From Tetragonia tetragonoides (lineage: Eukaryota; Streptophyta; Magnoliopsida; Caryophyllales; Aizoaceae): 64,000 bases of DNA. Numbering within the stretch: position 1 is the stretch's first letter; each line of letters begins with the position of its first letter. Below, piece by piece: positions 22,299 to 33,035 of the stretch. The stretch is from the NCBI GenBank assembly GCA_038025085.1, contig CM076143.1:12509501-12573500 (forward strand), in the 5' to 3' direction. A program made the translations under genes and the position numbers. The notes below the pieces were generated by a model. That model was not told the DNA's origin and did no database searches. It was given only the letters and a program-made list of their open reading frames with translations.

Positions 22299-23294
22299 AT
22301 GCAAATTCTTAGCAAAATCATCAAACACAAACCATCAAACTCCATTTTCTCCATCTCCCCATTTCCATTATCTCTCCTCCACACCTCCACTCTCTCTCCT
22401 CGCCACCAAAACCCAACCACCTCCCACTACGACAACCTTATAAATGAAGCCGGAAAAACCCAAGACCTCCGTCGTATCCACCAACTCTTAATCAAGCGAA
22501 TCGACGACGGTTGCTTCAACAGCAAAGACACCTTCAATTTCATCACAAACACCCAATCTTCCCTTTCATCACTCGGTGATCTCTTCGAATGCATTGCAGC
22601 TCTCCCTAAAGGATTACCCAGAAGAAGTGCCTTTGAGTCCTTTGTCTCTAGATTATGTAAACTGGGTCTTTTAAAAACTGCCCTCCAGATGCTCGACAAA
22701 ATGTCTGAGAGAAAATATGAGATAAATGCATATTCTTTTCACCCGGTTCTTAATGCGCTTATTAGGAAGAAAGACACTGAGACTGCTTTTCGGGTTTTGG
22801 AGGGGATGAAGGAGATTGGGATTAAGCCGGATACGACGTCATATAATTATATTCTTACGGCGCATTGTGCAAAAGGGGAGGTGATTAGTGCGGCGGACTT
22901 GGTGGGGAGAATGGTGGGGAAGGAGAAGTTGAAGGGGGATTCAAGGACGTATGATGCACTCGTGTTGGGTGCGTGTCGAGCGGGGAAGGTGGAGGGGGCG
23001 GTGGCGATTCTGAGGGCAGCGATGGAGGATGGTATCTGGTTGATGTACTGTACGTACGCGCATGTGATTAAGGGAATGCTGGATGAAGGGTATTATGAGC
23101 AGGGGGTGAAGTTTGTGATGATGTTTTCTGGAAGGGAAAAGGGTTTGGATAAGGAGAATTTTGAGTTGTTGGGTAATGGGTTGCTTAAGTTGGAGAGGTT
23201 TGAGGATGTCAAAATGGTGGTTGATGAAATGGTTGAGAGGGGACTGTCTATGGGTCAGAAGTTGTCTGATTTTTACCAGTTGCACTATGGTTGA
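22299..23294 (+). CDS. pentatricopeptide repeat (PPR) protein, probably mitochondrial
   Basis: A 331-residue, intronless P-class PPR protein. PPR proteins bind organellar RNA sequence-specifically and act in its processing, stability or translation. The first in-frame ATG is 22299; the frame extends upstream to 22224, but only from a TTG. The N-terminus (MQILSKIIKHKPSNSIFSIS) is basic and Ser-rich with no acidic residues, like a mitochondrial presequence. From about residue 110 come 35-residue repeats with the usual helix-pair pattern, for example AYSFHPVLNALIRKKDTETA, TTSYNYILTAHCAKGE and RTYDALVLGACRAGKVEGA. There is no E, DYW or SMR domain. Third-position GC rises in the repeat region. The RNA target cannot be predicted. 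Confidence 0.93.
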   Translation: MQILSKIIKHKPSNSIFSISPFPLSLLHTSTLSPRHQNPTTSHYDNLINEAGKTQDLRRIHQLLIKRIDDGCFNSKDTFNFITNTQSSLSSLGDLFECIAALPKGLPRRSAFESFVSRLCKLGLLKTALQMLDKMSERKYEINAYSFHPVLNALIRKKDTETAFRVLEGMKEIGIKPDTTSYNYILTAHCAKGEVISAADLVGRMVGKEKLKGDSRTYDALVLGACRAGKVEGAVAILRAAMEDGIWLMYCTYAHVIKGMLDEGYYEQGVKFVMMFSGREKGLDKENFELLGNGLLKLERFEDVKMVVDEMVERGLSMGQKLSDFYQLHYG

Positions 23295-23769
23295 GAGGGA
23301 ATTGCTTACTTGTACTCTTCTTAGATACGAAAATGCTTCTTATGCTTCAATTAGTTGCATTTCCTGGTTTGTAGGTTAGTTTTCAGACAAAATGATGCCC
23401 ATTTCAATGTTATTTTCTCCTACGGTAGTTTTTTTTTTTCTCAAGTTTGTTTTCATTGTACACATGAAATTGAAACATTTACGTCATGGCGACATAAATG
23501 AATTCATGGACTAGGAGCTTCAAGTGTATGAAGATCAAAGAAAGACCGAAAGAAATGATCACTTGTATGTGCGAAGCATGATCTTTAATCTCTGTATGAT
23601 CTATTGAAAATGTCTCAATCAGTAAGGTGTTTTAAGAGTATAAGCACAGAGGTGAGGGCTGTAAATTTTCTAATGGCAAACAGGATTGCTCGCGACAACA
23701 CCCTCTGGTAACAGCATCAATCACAAACACTAGTGAATTACATATGAAGCAGACTCACAGCTTTTCCCA
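23295..23769. other. intergenic, 3' flank of PPR gene
   Basis: No gene seen. It holds the 3' untranslated region of the PPR gene and the 3' side of the minus-strand exon pair that follows. Confidence 0.4.
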
Positions 23770-24200
23770 TTACGTATAAAGCGCAGTCACAGGTTTCTGC
23801 AAAATCCTCCCTTCAACACTTGGGTAGTGGATCATTAAAGAGAACAAAATCTGGTGTGAGCAAGCCTGAAGAATGGACAACAAAGTATGTGCCCACTGGT
23901 CTTGTATTGCGTTAGGAGAACCAGCACATTTCTGAAGTAATAACTTGACAAATCTTTTTGCGGCCTCTGAGGATATCATAAGATCTGCATTAGCGCAGTC
24001 AATAGGATTTTACTATCAAAATTGTAGCTCAGTCAAATGGTATTAACAGCAGATCATCAGAAGCACAAGGTGGGAAACAAGTGATTACCTCCTATCATAT
24101 GCAAGAATTTTGACCCTGAAGCAACTTCATTTCGAATATATGGCAGAATAAGTAATGAGCACTGAGCTGAACCATCCAAGGGAAGAGAGAGACTCCATCT
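23770..24200 (-). pseudogene. two orphan exons of an unrecognised gene
   Basis: Two exons join in frame on the minus strand. The first ends at 24089 with FLHMIGG and donor G|GTAATC. The second begins at 23984 after a TGCAG acceptor and reads DLMISSEAAKRFVKLLLQKC and on to a stop at 23770. The combined tail is helical and Leu-rich, like an ARM/HEAT-type scaffold. I do not recognise the family. The next feature upstream is the last DJ-1 exon (24229), so the remaining 5' exons are absent. The fragment could be a captured gene piece, a truncated gene, or alternative 3' exons of the DJ-1 transcript. The 5' limit near 24200 is approximate. Confidence 0.4.
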
Positions 24201-24228
24201 CGGTGTAGCTCATGGTTGCACTAGTCCT

Positions 24229-27200
24229 CTAGCTCCTTGGGTATTCAAAAACAAGACCTTCGGCGACACTTCTTGCTCTCGCATGTCCAAAGAGCTTGCT
24301 CACTATAGCTAGGGCAAAATCAGTTGAAGCAGCAAGTCCCTTGGAGGTAATAAGCTTGCCATCAATCACTACTTTAGCACCATCAACCATCTCGCATGTT
24401 AGCTTAGTTGATACAGAGGGATGGGCAGCAACTCTCTTGTCCTGTTTCTACCAACAGAAGCATGAGTGAAGCAACTTCTCTACTCTAGCAATATTATTGG
24501 TAATTTCTTTTTTTTTTTTTACAGCAACCATTTAGCTTAACAGCTCTTTCTCAAAAGAACTTTTGGAACTTTACAAGTTACCTTTAGTAATCCTTGTCTT
24601 TGCAATAGCCCTAGAGAGGAGCCTACTGCCCCATATATTCTACCAGCTGATTCTTGTTCTTTGAGTAGCTTCTTAAGAACCTTTGATTTACTTAACTTCT
24701 TAGCCTCACTGAATCCACCCTGAGATAAATACAATCCATTATATCAGAATATGAAACAAAAAGCAGGAAAGAGAGTGAGCATTCAAGATGACAATCTAGG
24801 CTCTCTTACATAAACATCACTCCTTTGCAAAGCTACACCATTCTTGTTATCGCAGAATAAAAGATAGGTGTTTCATACTATCAGTATCAGACCATCATCT
24901 TCCATTATTGTAAATGCTAGTAAACTAAAAAAGCACTGGTGATACATAAGCTATGTTCAGTATTAGGGAACCAGACCAATGTTATTTGTCCAATTGGTGG
25001 AATGAAGCTTTTGCGAGAGCCGAGAGATACTACTTCTCAGATACATGAGCAGCTAATTTCTAATGCCCAAAATTGGAACTTCCACAACAACAAACCACTC
25101 TTTGGTAAGAATAAGAAAGCTAAGATATAGTTTCAATATTGGAGCAGATTAGTGGTGATGGTCTCACCGGCAGAATGATCAAGTCATAAATTGATTCAGT
25201 AGCCATATCAATCAACTTGTCCGCAAGAATTTTGGTGCCTTGAGATGCCAAAATTTGCAGAGACTTCTCAACTGATGCAATCACAACGTTAACATTTGCT
25301 CTCCTGAGAATATCAACTATTGTTACTATCTCTATTTCATCAGATCCATTCGCCACTGGTATGAGTACCTATGTGACATCCAAATAACAAATTAACCAAT
25401 ACTGCTTCAACGAAAGCAGAGTGTAAAACAAAATCCCGAACAAAACAATGTATCGTAAACAAGAATATGTTAACTTCAGGGCCCGTGGGATTAGTCGGGC
25501 AAAGGCCTGACACCTAGGATATCCAAAAAGGAAGAGGAATACGACCATATATCGATGGGAATCATGCGACATAAACTTGAGACTAAGATAATATATAAGT
25601 ACTTACATGAGGTGGATGATCAAGTGACCATTCTACTCTGTTGAACTCCTCTTTTCTAGAATGATCTTCAGTACTCAGTTGCTGCACTTTGAGCATTGCT
25701 CAGTAGTGAACTACAGATTTTAGCCAAGCAAAAAATCGTACAAGAAAAATCAACCTTGAATGCAATACAACAATAAAATTAGAATAACTTGAAAGTAATT
25801 ATTCGTCCCAGCTAAAGGTGCTCTGACTCTGTCCACGGAAAGTAGATTAGGTTTGGCAACTTCACCTAAATACATGTATAAATCTATGGTTCACGATCTG
25901 TTAAGATATCATCACATTCCTAATAAATCAAGATTTTAAGCAACAAAATATGTAACAGCTTAATTTTATTTCAAACTGCAGTTCAAGATGAATATGCCAT
26001 CATAAACGACTAAACCTTTGTTACTTCATTTTCAGATAGATTTAGGCAATTGTTCTCTGCAAACTATATTACAGTATAGTCGTGGAAGCAAAGTACGTTA
26101 TAACTAATGCATTCTCAGTCCACAGTAACATGTTTGTTTTGCTTTTTAGGCAATATGTCATAAAATTGCACATCCTCATCTCCTCCATTTCCAATTATCT
26201 ATGCCACAAGGAAAAACAAATACATGGATGAAGTCAAAAGACTAAGTGCCTGTTTGGCCTAGCTTCTCCAAACTCCACCTTCTCCTCTCACATTCCTCCT
26301 CGCCCACTTCCCCCTCCCTCCACTTCCTCCTCCACCTCCAAGCTAAATTGGGATTAGAAGTAGATGTTACAATTTTTAACTTCAATTTGTAATTCGTCTT
26401 CCAGCACCATTTCAACTTGGAGATGGAGGCGGAAGCGGAAGCGGCAGCGGAGGAAGAGGTGGTAGTGAAGGAAGAATATGAGAGGAGTTGAAATTTGGAG
26501 ATGCTAGGCCGACCAGGCCCTCAATTGTGCAAAGGATTTTAAAAATTCACGAAAATACTGGCAGCATTTCTAGAGGCTGAATGTACTTCGACAAGCTTAC
26601 CAATAAATCTGTGACCTCCTGAGCAGTAGACTCAGAGAACAATTGCTCTACTAATGATAGAGCAAACTCAAAAGTAGTTCCTGGGCCACGGCTCGTTGTA
26701 AGCTCGCCAGAAACATGAACATTGGATTTGACAGCCCTAAAAGATGGAAGCTTGTCCATAAAAGCAGGGTGGCATGTTGTCTGGCAGTGAAGTTGTGAAT
26801 GGTTAATCGACCATTTTGGATTGACAAATGGCACCGGATGTGAAGAAATAAAATTCTAAATAATGTAACAGAGATGCCAAGGCACATGTATATACCTGTT
26901 TTTTCCTCAATAATCCCCATGGTAGGAGGGTAACCGCTGGAGCAGCACATATAGCACCATATAACCTTTTCTCCTCAGCATGCTTGCTTGTAATTGTGCG
27001 AAGAACTTCACAATCCCTTAGTCGAACTGAACCAGGCATGCCCCCCTGATTTTTTAGTTTGGTATTTAATCAGATATGTGCAATAAAAATTGCAGACCCA
27101 TGGAACAAAAGGATATCGGATTATAATATTAAAGATATCCATTGCAAAGTAGTAACTACTCTCTACTCACAAGTCACAAGTTCAACAATTACCAGTGAAA

Positions 27201-28482
27201 ACTGAAAAGAAAGGTTTGAGATTAGTAGAATACAAAGGCACATGAACTCAAAAGAAGGATTTGACTGAAAGTATACAATTAATATCAAAGTTATTTAATA
27301 CTCACTGCTCACTACATACCATTTAATTAACCAGAACTTGTTTTAACAGTTGTTTTCAATGTTTATTAGATATATACATGATATATGAGTTCCAACTATG
27401 GCATTCCACAATAGAAGAAACTAAAGCCTTTTATGCATTAGATTAATTCTATATATAGACCCTACTAAATGTTATCATGATAAAGAATAAATTACGTCAT
27501 GTTATAGAACATAAATGTCTGCTTATGTTTTTAATGTTATTTGAGATAGCTAAAAAGCCTAAGATGCAAGTCACCGTCAAGCACAAAATTCCTTTGATCC
27601 CTGACTGTAAGCAACATTTATGCAAACTTCTTAAGATTTTTTTTTTTTCAATCAAAACATCCATTAATCACCAAATCCACACAAAGGAATCACGGTTACT
27701 GGATGGATCGACTAGAGCATAAATGCAGGTGTACACACTCCCCCTATCCTACTCGTTGACCAATAAACCCAATATCCATTTACTTACTGTAGCTGGACAA
27801 TATCCTTTCCCCCTTTACCAATGTTGTACTATGAGCAGAAACCAATAACAGAGAAAATGATCAATAAAACAACAATTACAGGGTTAGAGAACTACTAACC
27901 GGCAAGGCAATCAGATCGAATATAGCCTCAGTACAGGAGTTGATGGACGTGTCAGCAATAAGCTTCAGACCACCAGAAGCCTCGACCTCAAGCTGCGACT
28001 CAACAGAGGCTACAGTCACATCTGCACCAGCTTGGCGCAACACATGCACCAAGATTACAGCTTCCATTTCTTCTGTTCCATACCCAATTGGAACCAGAAC
28101 CTATCAACACTTATTCACAGTTAATGACAGAGGAAACAGCCTAATTTTTATTACATACATCAAAGCAACAATCTACTTATTGCATAGGACAGCCTGAGAT
28201 AGGGCTTAGAGCAATTAGTATGCAGGAAAATTGGACCTTTTTAAGAGGGGTGGACGAGCCTGAAGTTGGTTCAGCTGTGATAGTAGCTGCTCCAGTTTCT
28301 ACTGCAGTTCTTGGTGCTAATTGAGATCTTTTTAAAGCGGGTGAGCCTCGAAATGGCACAGCAAAGGCAGAAGGGTGATGAAGTGAAATGGGAACTGAAC
28401 CCATCATACTAACTGAGTGAAATTTGATACATGACTTATCAAAGCAACATTTTGAAGCTACGGCTAATGACAGACACTCCAT
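24229..28482 (-). CDS. DJ-1 homologue with two tandem DJ-1/PfpI domains, plastid-type
   Basis: Eight exons in phase 0 join to 467 residues: 28482-28237, 28100-27900, 27045-26896, 26780-26601, 25681-25607, 25368-25168, 24719-24582 and 24441-24229. Exon 1 encodes a Ser/Thr-rich, chloroplast-type transit peptide (about 80 residues). Exons 2-4 form domain 1 ([14 protein letters not shown] start; nucleophile-elbow C182 in YGAICAAP; E95 equivalent to Glu18 of human DJ-1). Exon 5 is a 25-residue linker. Exons 6-8 form domain 2 ([13 protein letters not shown]), where the catalytic Cys position is G384 (YGAVGSS). The end [19 protein letters not shown] is typical of plant DJ-1B-like proteins. The family acts in oxidative-stress protection and, in some members, as glyoxalase or deglycase; activity should reside in domain 1. 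The exon 5 acceptor (TGCAG|CAA at 25682) was chosen because an in-frame TGA lies just upstream. Confidence 0.9.
26246..26522. mobile_element. MITE-like inverted-repeat element in DJ-1 intron 4
   Basis: The left end 'gtgcctgtttggcctagctt' and the inverted right end 'agggcctggtcggcctagca' are about 75-80% alike, and similarity continues ('ctccaaa') to about 35 bp. The 277-bp body is C/T-rich on the left and G/A-rich on the right, so it folds back. 'GGCCTGTTTGG' ends are seen in Harbinger/Tourist and some hAT elements; no target-site duplication was confirmed. Confidence 0.6.
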
Positions 28483-28999
28483 CTACACCTCAATGGCTGC
28501 AACTCCAAAGAACAAGCAAGCAATAAAAAATCAGTTCAGCAATAGAAGATGTTCAGTTCATAGCAAGCAGCGATATACCAAATTTCATTGACGCATTTTA
28601 TCGAACACATAGAGTGCTTATCCGTTTGTACGCAAAATTGACATCCCTATGGACATCAAATTGCTATTTCACTTACATCCCAGAAAAAATCGATCCTGTG
28701 TTGTCCTTCCTACTTCTCATTTATATCTTTTTCTCTAACAGGGATGGTTAAATCACTTAAATGTGTTCAAATATGGGAACCAAAAAAAATGAGACAACAA
28801 AAAAAGAAGCAATCCTTAATGATAAGCCAATAGCTATAATGGAAGATGAGAACTAACTAAAAATACACACAAGTAAGTAATCTGAATTTCGCAAAAGGAG
28901 CGAAGGCGGTATGAATTCCCTAGGACACTGGGGAAGGTAGGTACTTGAAGGAGCGGGAAGGGAGAGAGAGGGGGGGAACTGCCACCTCACCAACTCATC
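28483..28999. other. 5' flank of DJ-1
   Basis: Promoter and leader region of the minus-strand DJ-1 gene. No certain TATA box or other site could be assigned. Confidence 0.4.
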
Positions 29000-29446
29000 A
29001 GTTATTAGGGGAGGTTATTGTCATGCCATCTCACCAACTCGCTCTCCTTTAGTAACCTCTCCTTCCCATTAAAAAAATTAAAGTTTCTTACATAGGGTCC
29101 ACTATATAATCAAATATATATTTTTAAATCTTCAACCCATATATACATAAAGTATTTGTTGGTAAAAAATAATTAATATGGCCCTCAAATTAATAATAAT
29201 TAGTACAGTTACAGACTAAAAAAAAGAAAACAAATATTTTATTAAACGGCTAACAATACCATAAAAATACATATTAAAGATGTTGATAATAAAAACAACC
29301 CTAAACATCACATAAATTCAAAATATAAAGTAATAATAATTCTAATTTTCATCATCGTCGCTGTCTCCAAAACGTTGCCAAACATGCTCCACCAAGTCTG
29401 TTCGAAGTTTTCGGTGGATATTTTTGTCACGTAGCTCAGCATGCGC

Positions 29447-29941
29447 TCAGAGGTATGGTCGGAATGCTGGAACTGATCCTTGTCTAGGCGATGGAGGTTG
29501 TTCTCCTTCATCATCCACCCAATTTACAGCTTCTTCTTCCTCATCTTTAATAATCATATTATGTAATATGATACAAGCATACATGATGTCACTCAAGTTG
29601 TTCCTATACCAAAATCGAGTTGCGCCACGAATGATTGCCCAACGAGATTGGAGAACTCCGAATGCTCGCTCAACATCCTTTCTTGCGGACTCCTGCTTTT
29701 CCTTAAAAAATTTCCTCTTAGGATCTTCGGGATGAGTGAAAGCTTTAACAATTGTTGCCCATTCTGGGTAGATACCATCGGCTACATAGTAACCTTTATC
29801 ATATGTATTATTGTTTACTGTAAACTGAATCGGAGGTGCCGTCCCTTGCAGAATTTGATTAAACAAATTAAAGGAGATTGGTTGAGCACGTTTATGTCGT
29901 TGTTCGACCCAGCGACGCCAAAATATGCATGCCATATTCAT
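29447..29941 (-). pseudogene. Harbinger-type transposase (DDE_Tnp_4), internally deleted
   Basis: A 164-residue frame with the C-terminal half of a PIF/Harbinger transposase: GYYVADGIYPEWATIVKAF carries the second catalytic Asp, and ERAFGVLQSRWAI the catalytic Glu. It closes with IILHNMIIKDE. The first Asp region and helix-turn-helix are missing; only about 25 residues (NMACIFWRRWVEQ...) precede the C-terminal half, where a full-length protein has about 200. It cannot be an active transposase. Confidence 0.88.
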
Positions 29942-29944
29942 AAA

Positions 29945-30990
29945 TCATGTGAAGCAACTGCTTTCAGCCTTCCTCTTATATGCTTCCATGGACGAAACTT
30001 TTTCCCTTTGATATTTTTCCAACGTTGCCCACTTTTCTTCGAATTTCTCATCATCTATATTTTCCGCTTTCTTTTTCCCTTTGCCCTTCCTCTTTGCCGC
30101 CTTCTGTCCGATGGGGCGGATCTCCACTTCACTCTCGTCAGCAACATCATCACTCACATCCGGATTGGATGACGATGTGTACGCTCCAGATTCATTAATC
30201 TTAGCTTCTTCTTTTTGGAAACACGTTTTTGAATCATTGGTTGTGCATTCCATTTCGGCTCGTCTTTCACCATCTCCCATATATGCACATATTGAAACTC
30301 TTTCTTATATACATTCACCCATTTTTCACGTGCCTCTTTCATTATCTGATCATCAGACCAACCACTATGATGTTCAGAAACAGTATGATTATAATAACCA
30401 TTTTATTCATTTACCTGGGGCGTCATAGAGTAGTAGTGCGTCTTGAGTTTTGATTCTGGTCTATGTGTATTTGTTTTGCGATACTTGTTAAAGTATGTTG
30501 CAATACGACCCCAGAAACTACCATTAGTTTGAGCATTGCCCACAATAGGATCGTTGCTAACGGTAAGCAAAGCACTAATGAGCATCTTATCCTCCTCAAC
30601 GCTCCATTTGTCACGTGTGTTGGCTTCAACAACATGATCGTTAGTGAGGTTTATATTTTCCAAGCCTTGTATACGATTAGGTGGATATTGAGACTCGGCG
30701 GACGATGGTGTTGGAGACTCTTGAAATGCACCCATACCTAGTTGAAACATGTAAGGTTCGGAGGTGAATATTTAAGGTGAATAATTTTGTTGAGATGTTT
30801 GGAATGTTGGAGGGTTCGGAAAATGTTGAAATTGAATATTTTGGATATGTTGAAGGGTTGGAGAATTTTGTGAAATTTCGTTATGTTGTGGAGCTTCCGA
30901 ATTTTGTGGGTTTGAATTTTGGGAATTTACAAAGAGTGGTGCATTTAAAAACTTGCTCCATCCCCCTCTATATGGAGAATTATCACTCAT
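29945..30990 (-). pseudogene. Harbinger ORF1, Myb/SANT-like DNA-binding protein, broken
   Basis: Starts MSDNSPYRGG at 30990, runs to an in-frame stop at 30772, then continues in the same frame with the SANT-like segment (RDKWSVEEDKMLISALL ... FWGRIATYFNKYRK) to 30403. After a likely intron with donor CAG|GTAAAT, SDDQIMKEAREKW follows near 30350. A frameshift around 30230 leads into RPIGQKAAKRKGKGKKKAE, the conserved C-terminal signature of these proteins. In the family this protein helps bring the transposase to the element ends. It is inactive here because of the stop and the frameshift. Confidence 0.75.
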
Positions 30991-31074
30991 TTTGGTAAGT
31001 AAGTGAGATAAATAATTAGAATTTAAGAGACTAAAACGGTTGAGAGTACAGAGAGAATTTGATAGAGTATTGTG

Positions 31075-31633
31075 TAGGGATGACAATGGATTGGATTCGG
31101 AGCGGATTATGCTAAATCCGAATCCGCTCCGAATACTAATCGGATTCTAAAGTTACCTCCGAATCCGAATAACCTCCGTTTAGGGAGGATTCGAATACGA
31201 AACTATTTGGAGTCAGTAACCTCCGAATCCGATCCAGATCCGATCCGTTTAATCGACTTATTTCCATTTTTTTTTAAATGTGAACATAAATAAAATATAC
31301 TAAATAGCTAATTGCTAACTCAACAACAAAAAAAAAAGGTAAATATATTAAGGATTTAAGATACAAACAAAGGTGAACATATATACATAATTCAAATTCA
31401 TTTAGGATGTAGTGCTCTTTATTTTAAAAATATTAAAAATAATTTGATATTCGGATCGGATTCGGAGGTGGATCGGAATCTTGCGGATTTTACACAACAT
31501 CCGAATTCGCTCCGAATCCGATTCAAATTCGAAGTTTGCTAATCAGATTTGGACTCGGATTTTTTTGATTCGGATTCAGTTCGAATTTTTTTGGCCTAAA
31601 CGGATCGGATTCGGATCGGGTTGCCATCCCTAG
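31075..31633. mobile_element. hAT-like non-autonomous element
   Basis: Ends 'tagggatgacaa' and 'ttgccatccctag' (inverted), flanked by gtattgtg (31067-31074) and ctattgtg (31634-31641), an 8-bp target-site duplication with one mismatch. The 559-bp interior is built of 'ggattcgga'/'tccgaatcc' words near both ends. No transposase. Inserted about 85 bp upstream of the Myb-like ATG. Confidence 0.8.
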
Positions 31634-32155
31634 CTATTGTGTGAGAAAATTAGAAAATTTACCTCACTATTTATAGATGAAATATTAAACAATTTAAATT
31701 TATTTATAATAATGTAAAACGGTCAAAAATTAATATTTGCAGCTTTTTCATGAACCTTCATGTCAATTTTACCGTTTTGAACCAAAATGAAATATACAAA
31801 TATTTGTTTTAAATAGAGCAACAACTCTTTGTAAAAACGGTGATTGATGATACAAATTTTAGGTGGGGGACCAAAATAGCCATGTGTCACAATTTCATAG
31901 CTAGTGGACCATGTGACAGGAGCAAATCCAAAACACTCAGGCGCTTTACATCCACTTGCGGGCCCGTCTAATGCATTTGTGTTTCACGCATGTGAAATGT
32001 GTTTCACTTGCTCTTTTGTTTTCCCTCCCAGCAAACGGGTCATTACAGATGGACCTCTACCACCATTTATTACAATAACCTCTCCTCCCATTAAAGGTTA
32101 GAAGTTTTTTCTCTGTAACAACCCCTCCCAATAACCTTTAATAGGGATGCTCTAA

Positions 32156-32930
32156 GGTGGGGACTAATTAAGTTAACCGTATTGTAAATTGGTACAGTAT
32201 TTTGTTTGGTTAATGGCACATGAAATGGCGGTAGGGTGAGCAGACATACAAAATATACTGTATCTTATGAGGCCGCCTTAGTATCAGGTCACCTTAGTAT
32301 CAGACTACCTCTAATGACGTCATGCTTGTTTAATGTCGTCTCATATAAGATTTTGTGGTAGAAATAACCGTCAAAATTGATATGAAATCGAAACGGAACC
32401 GATTGAGAATCAATTGTCGGAAAAAATTAATAGTGATTTTCTAGTAATGTTAGTGATTTAAAAATTATCTTTGTATCTAAAGTGATTTATTAATGATTAT
32501 ATTAGTAATATTAATAATGTAATGATGGTATTTATTATTTAAATTTTGATTTATAAGGTTAATATTTGGATTATAATATGAAAGAACGACTTAAGAGAGA
32601 TTTGTTTGATTATATTCACCTTACCTATTGAAAGTAATCAAATGTGAAACGACACCAACTATTTTTTTTCCCTGGTTGGATCTGGATTTTTTTTTTTTTT
32701 AATATTAGCAAAAGAAGGGTATTAAGTTACTTGGTAACGTCTGCGGATTTCTAAAAGGAAAATTGGGTTGGGGTATAATTTGTGTAGTTATAGGGGAATT
32801 AAGTAGCATGGGTAGTTCGCTATGAAACATAAAAGGTCATTAGTAACACAAGTAATTTCTCTCAAAATAAAAAATAAAAATAACGAGAGTAATTTACTAG
32901 TTCGCGCATGGGACACGTACATACACCCAT
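32156..32930. other. intergenic, AT-rich
   Basis: No gene seen. It contains poly-T stretches at 32662 and 32687 and borders the poly(A) end of the LINE at 32931. Confidence 0.4.
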
Positions 32931-33035
32931 TTCTTTTTTTCTTTTTTTTTTTTTTTGTCAGAAAGAAATACAGATACATAGGAAAAGAAAGAGTTAAGCA
33001 ACTACAAAGCTATTAAAAAAAACTAAAAATCCTCA

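Larger units (their letters stand above)
29000..32152 (-). mobile_element. PIF/Harbinger-type DNA transposon, decayed
   Basis: Holds the two ORFs typical of this superfamily on the same strand: a Myb/SANT-like protein and a DDE transposase remnant. The right end, read inverted, is 'gagcatccctattaaagg' at 32152 followed by TAA (32153-32155), as expected for a 3-bp TAA target. The left end is uncertain; 'ggggaggttattgtca' near 29007 matches an inverted subterminal word near 32078. A 559-bp hAT-like element (31075-31633) is nested upstream of the Myb-like ORF. Confidence 0.65.

Noticed and set aside
22941..23285. Minus-strand frame of 114 residues
   Set aside because: Antisense shadow of the PPR repeats with His/Leu-biased composition.
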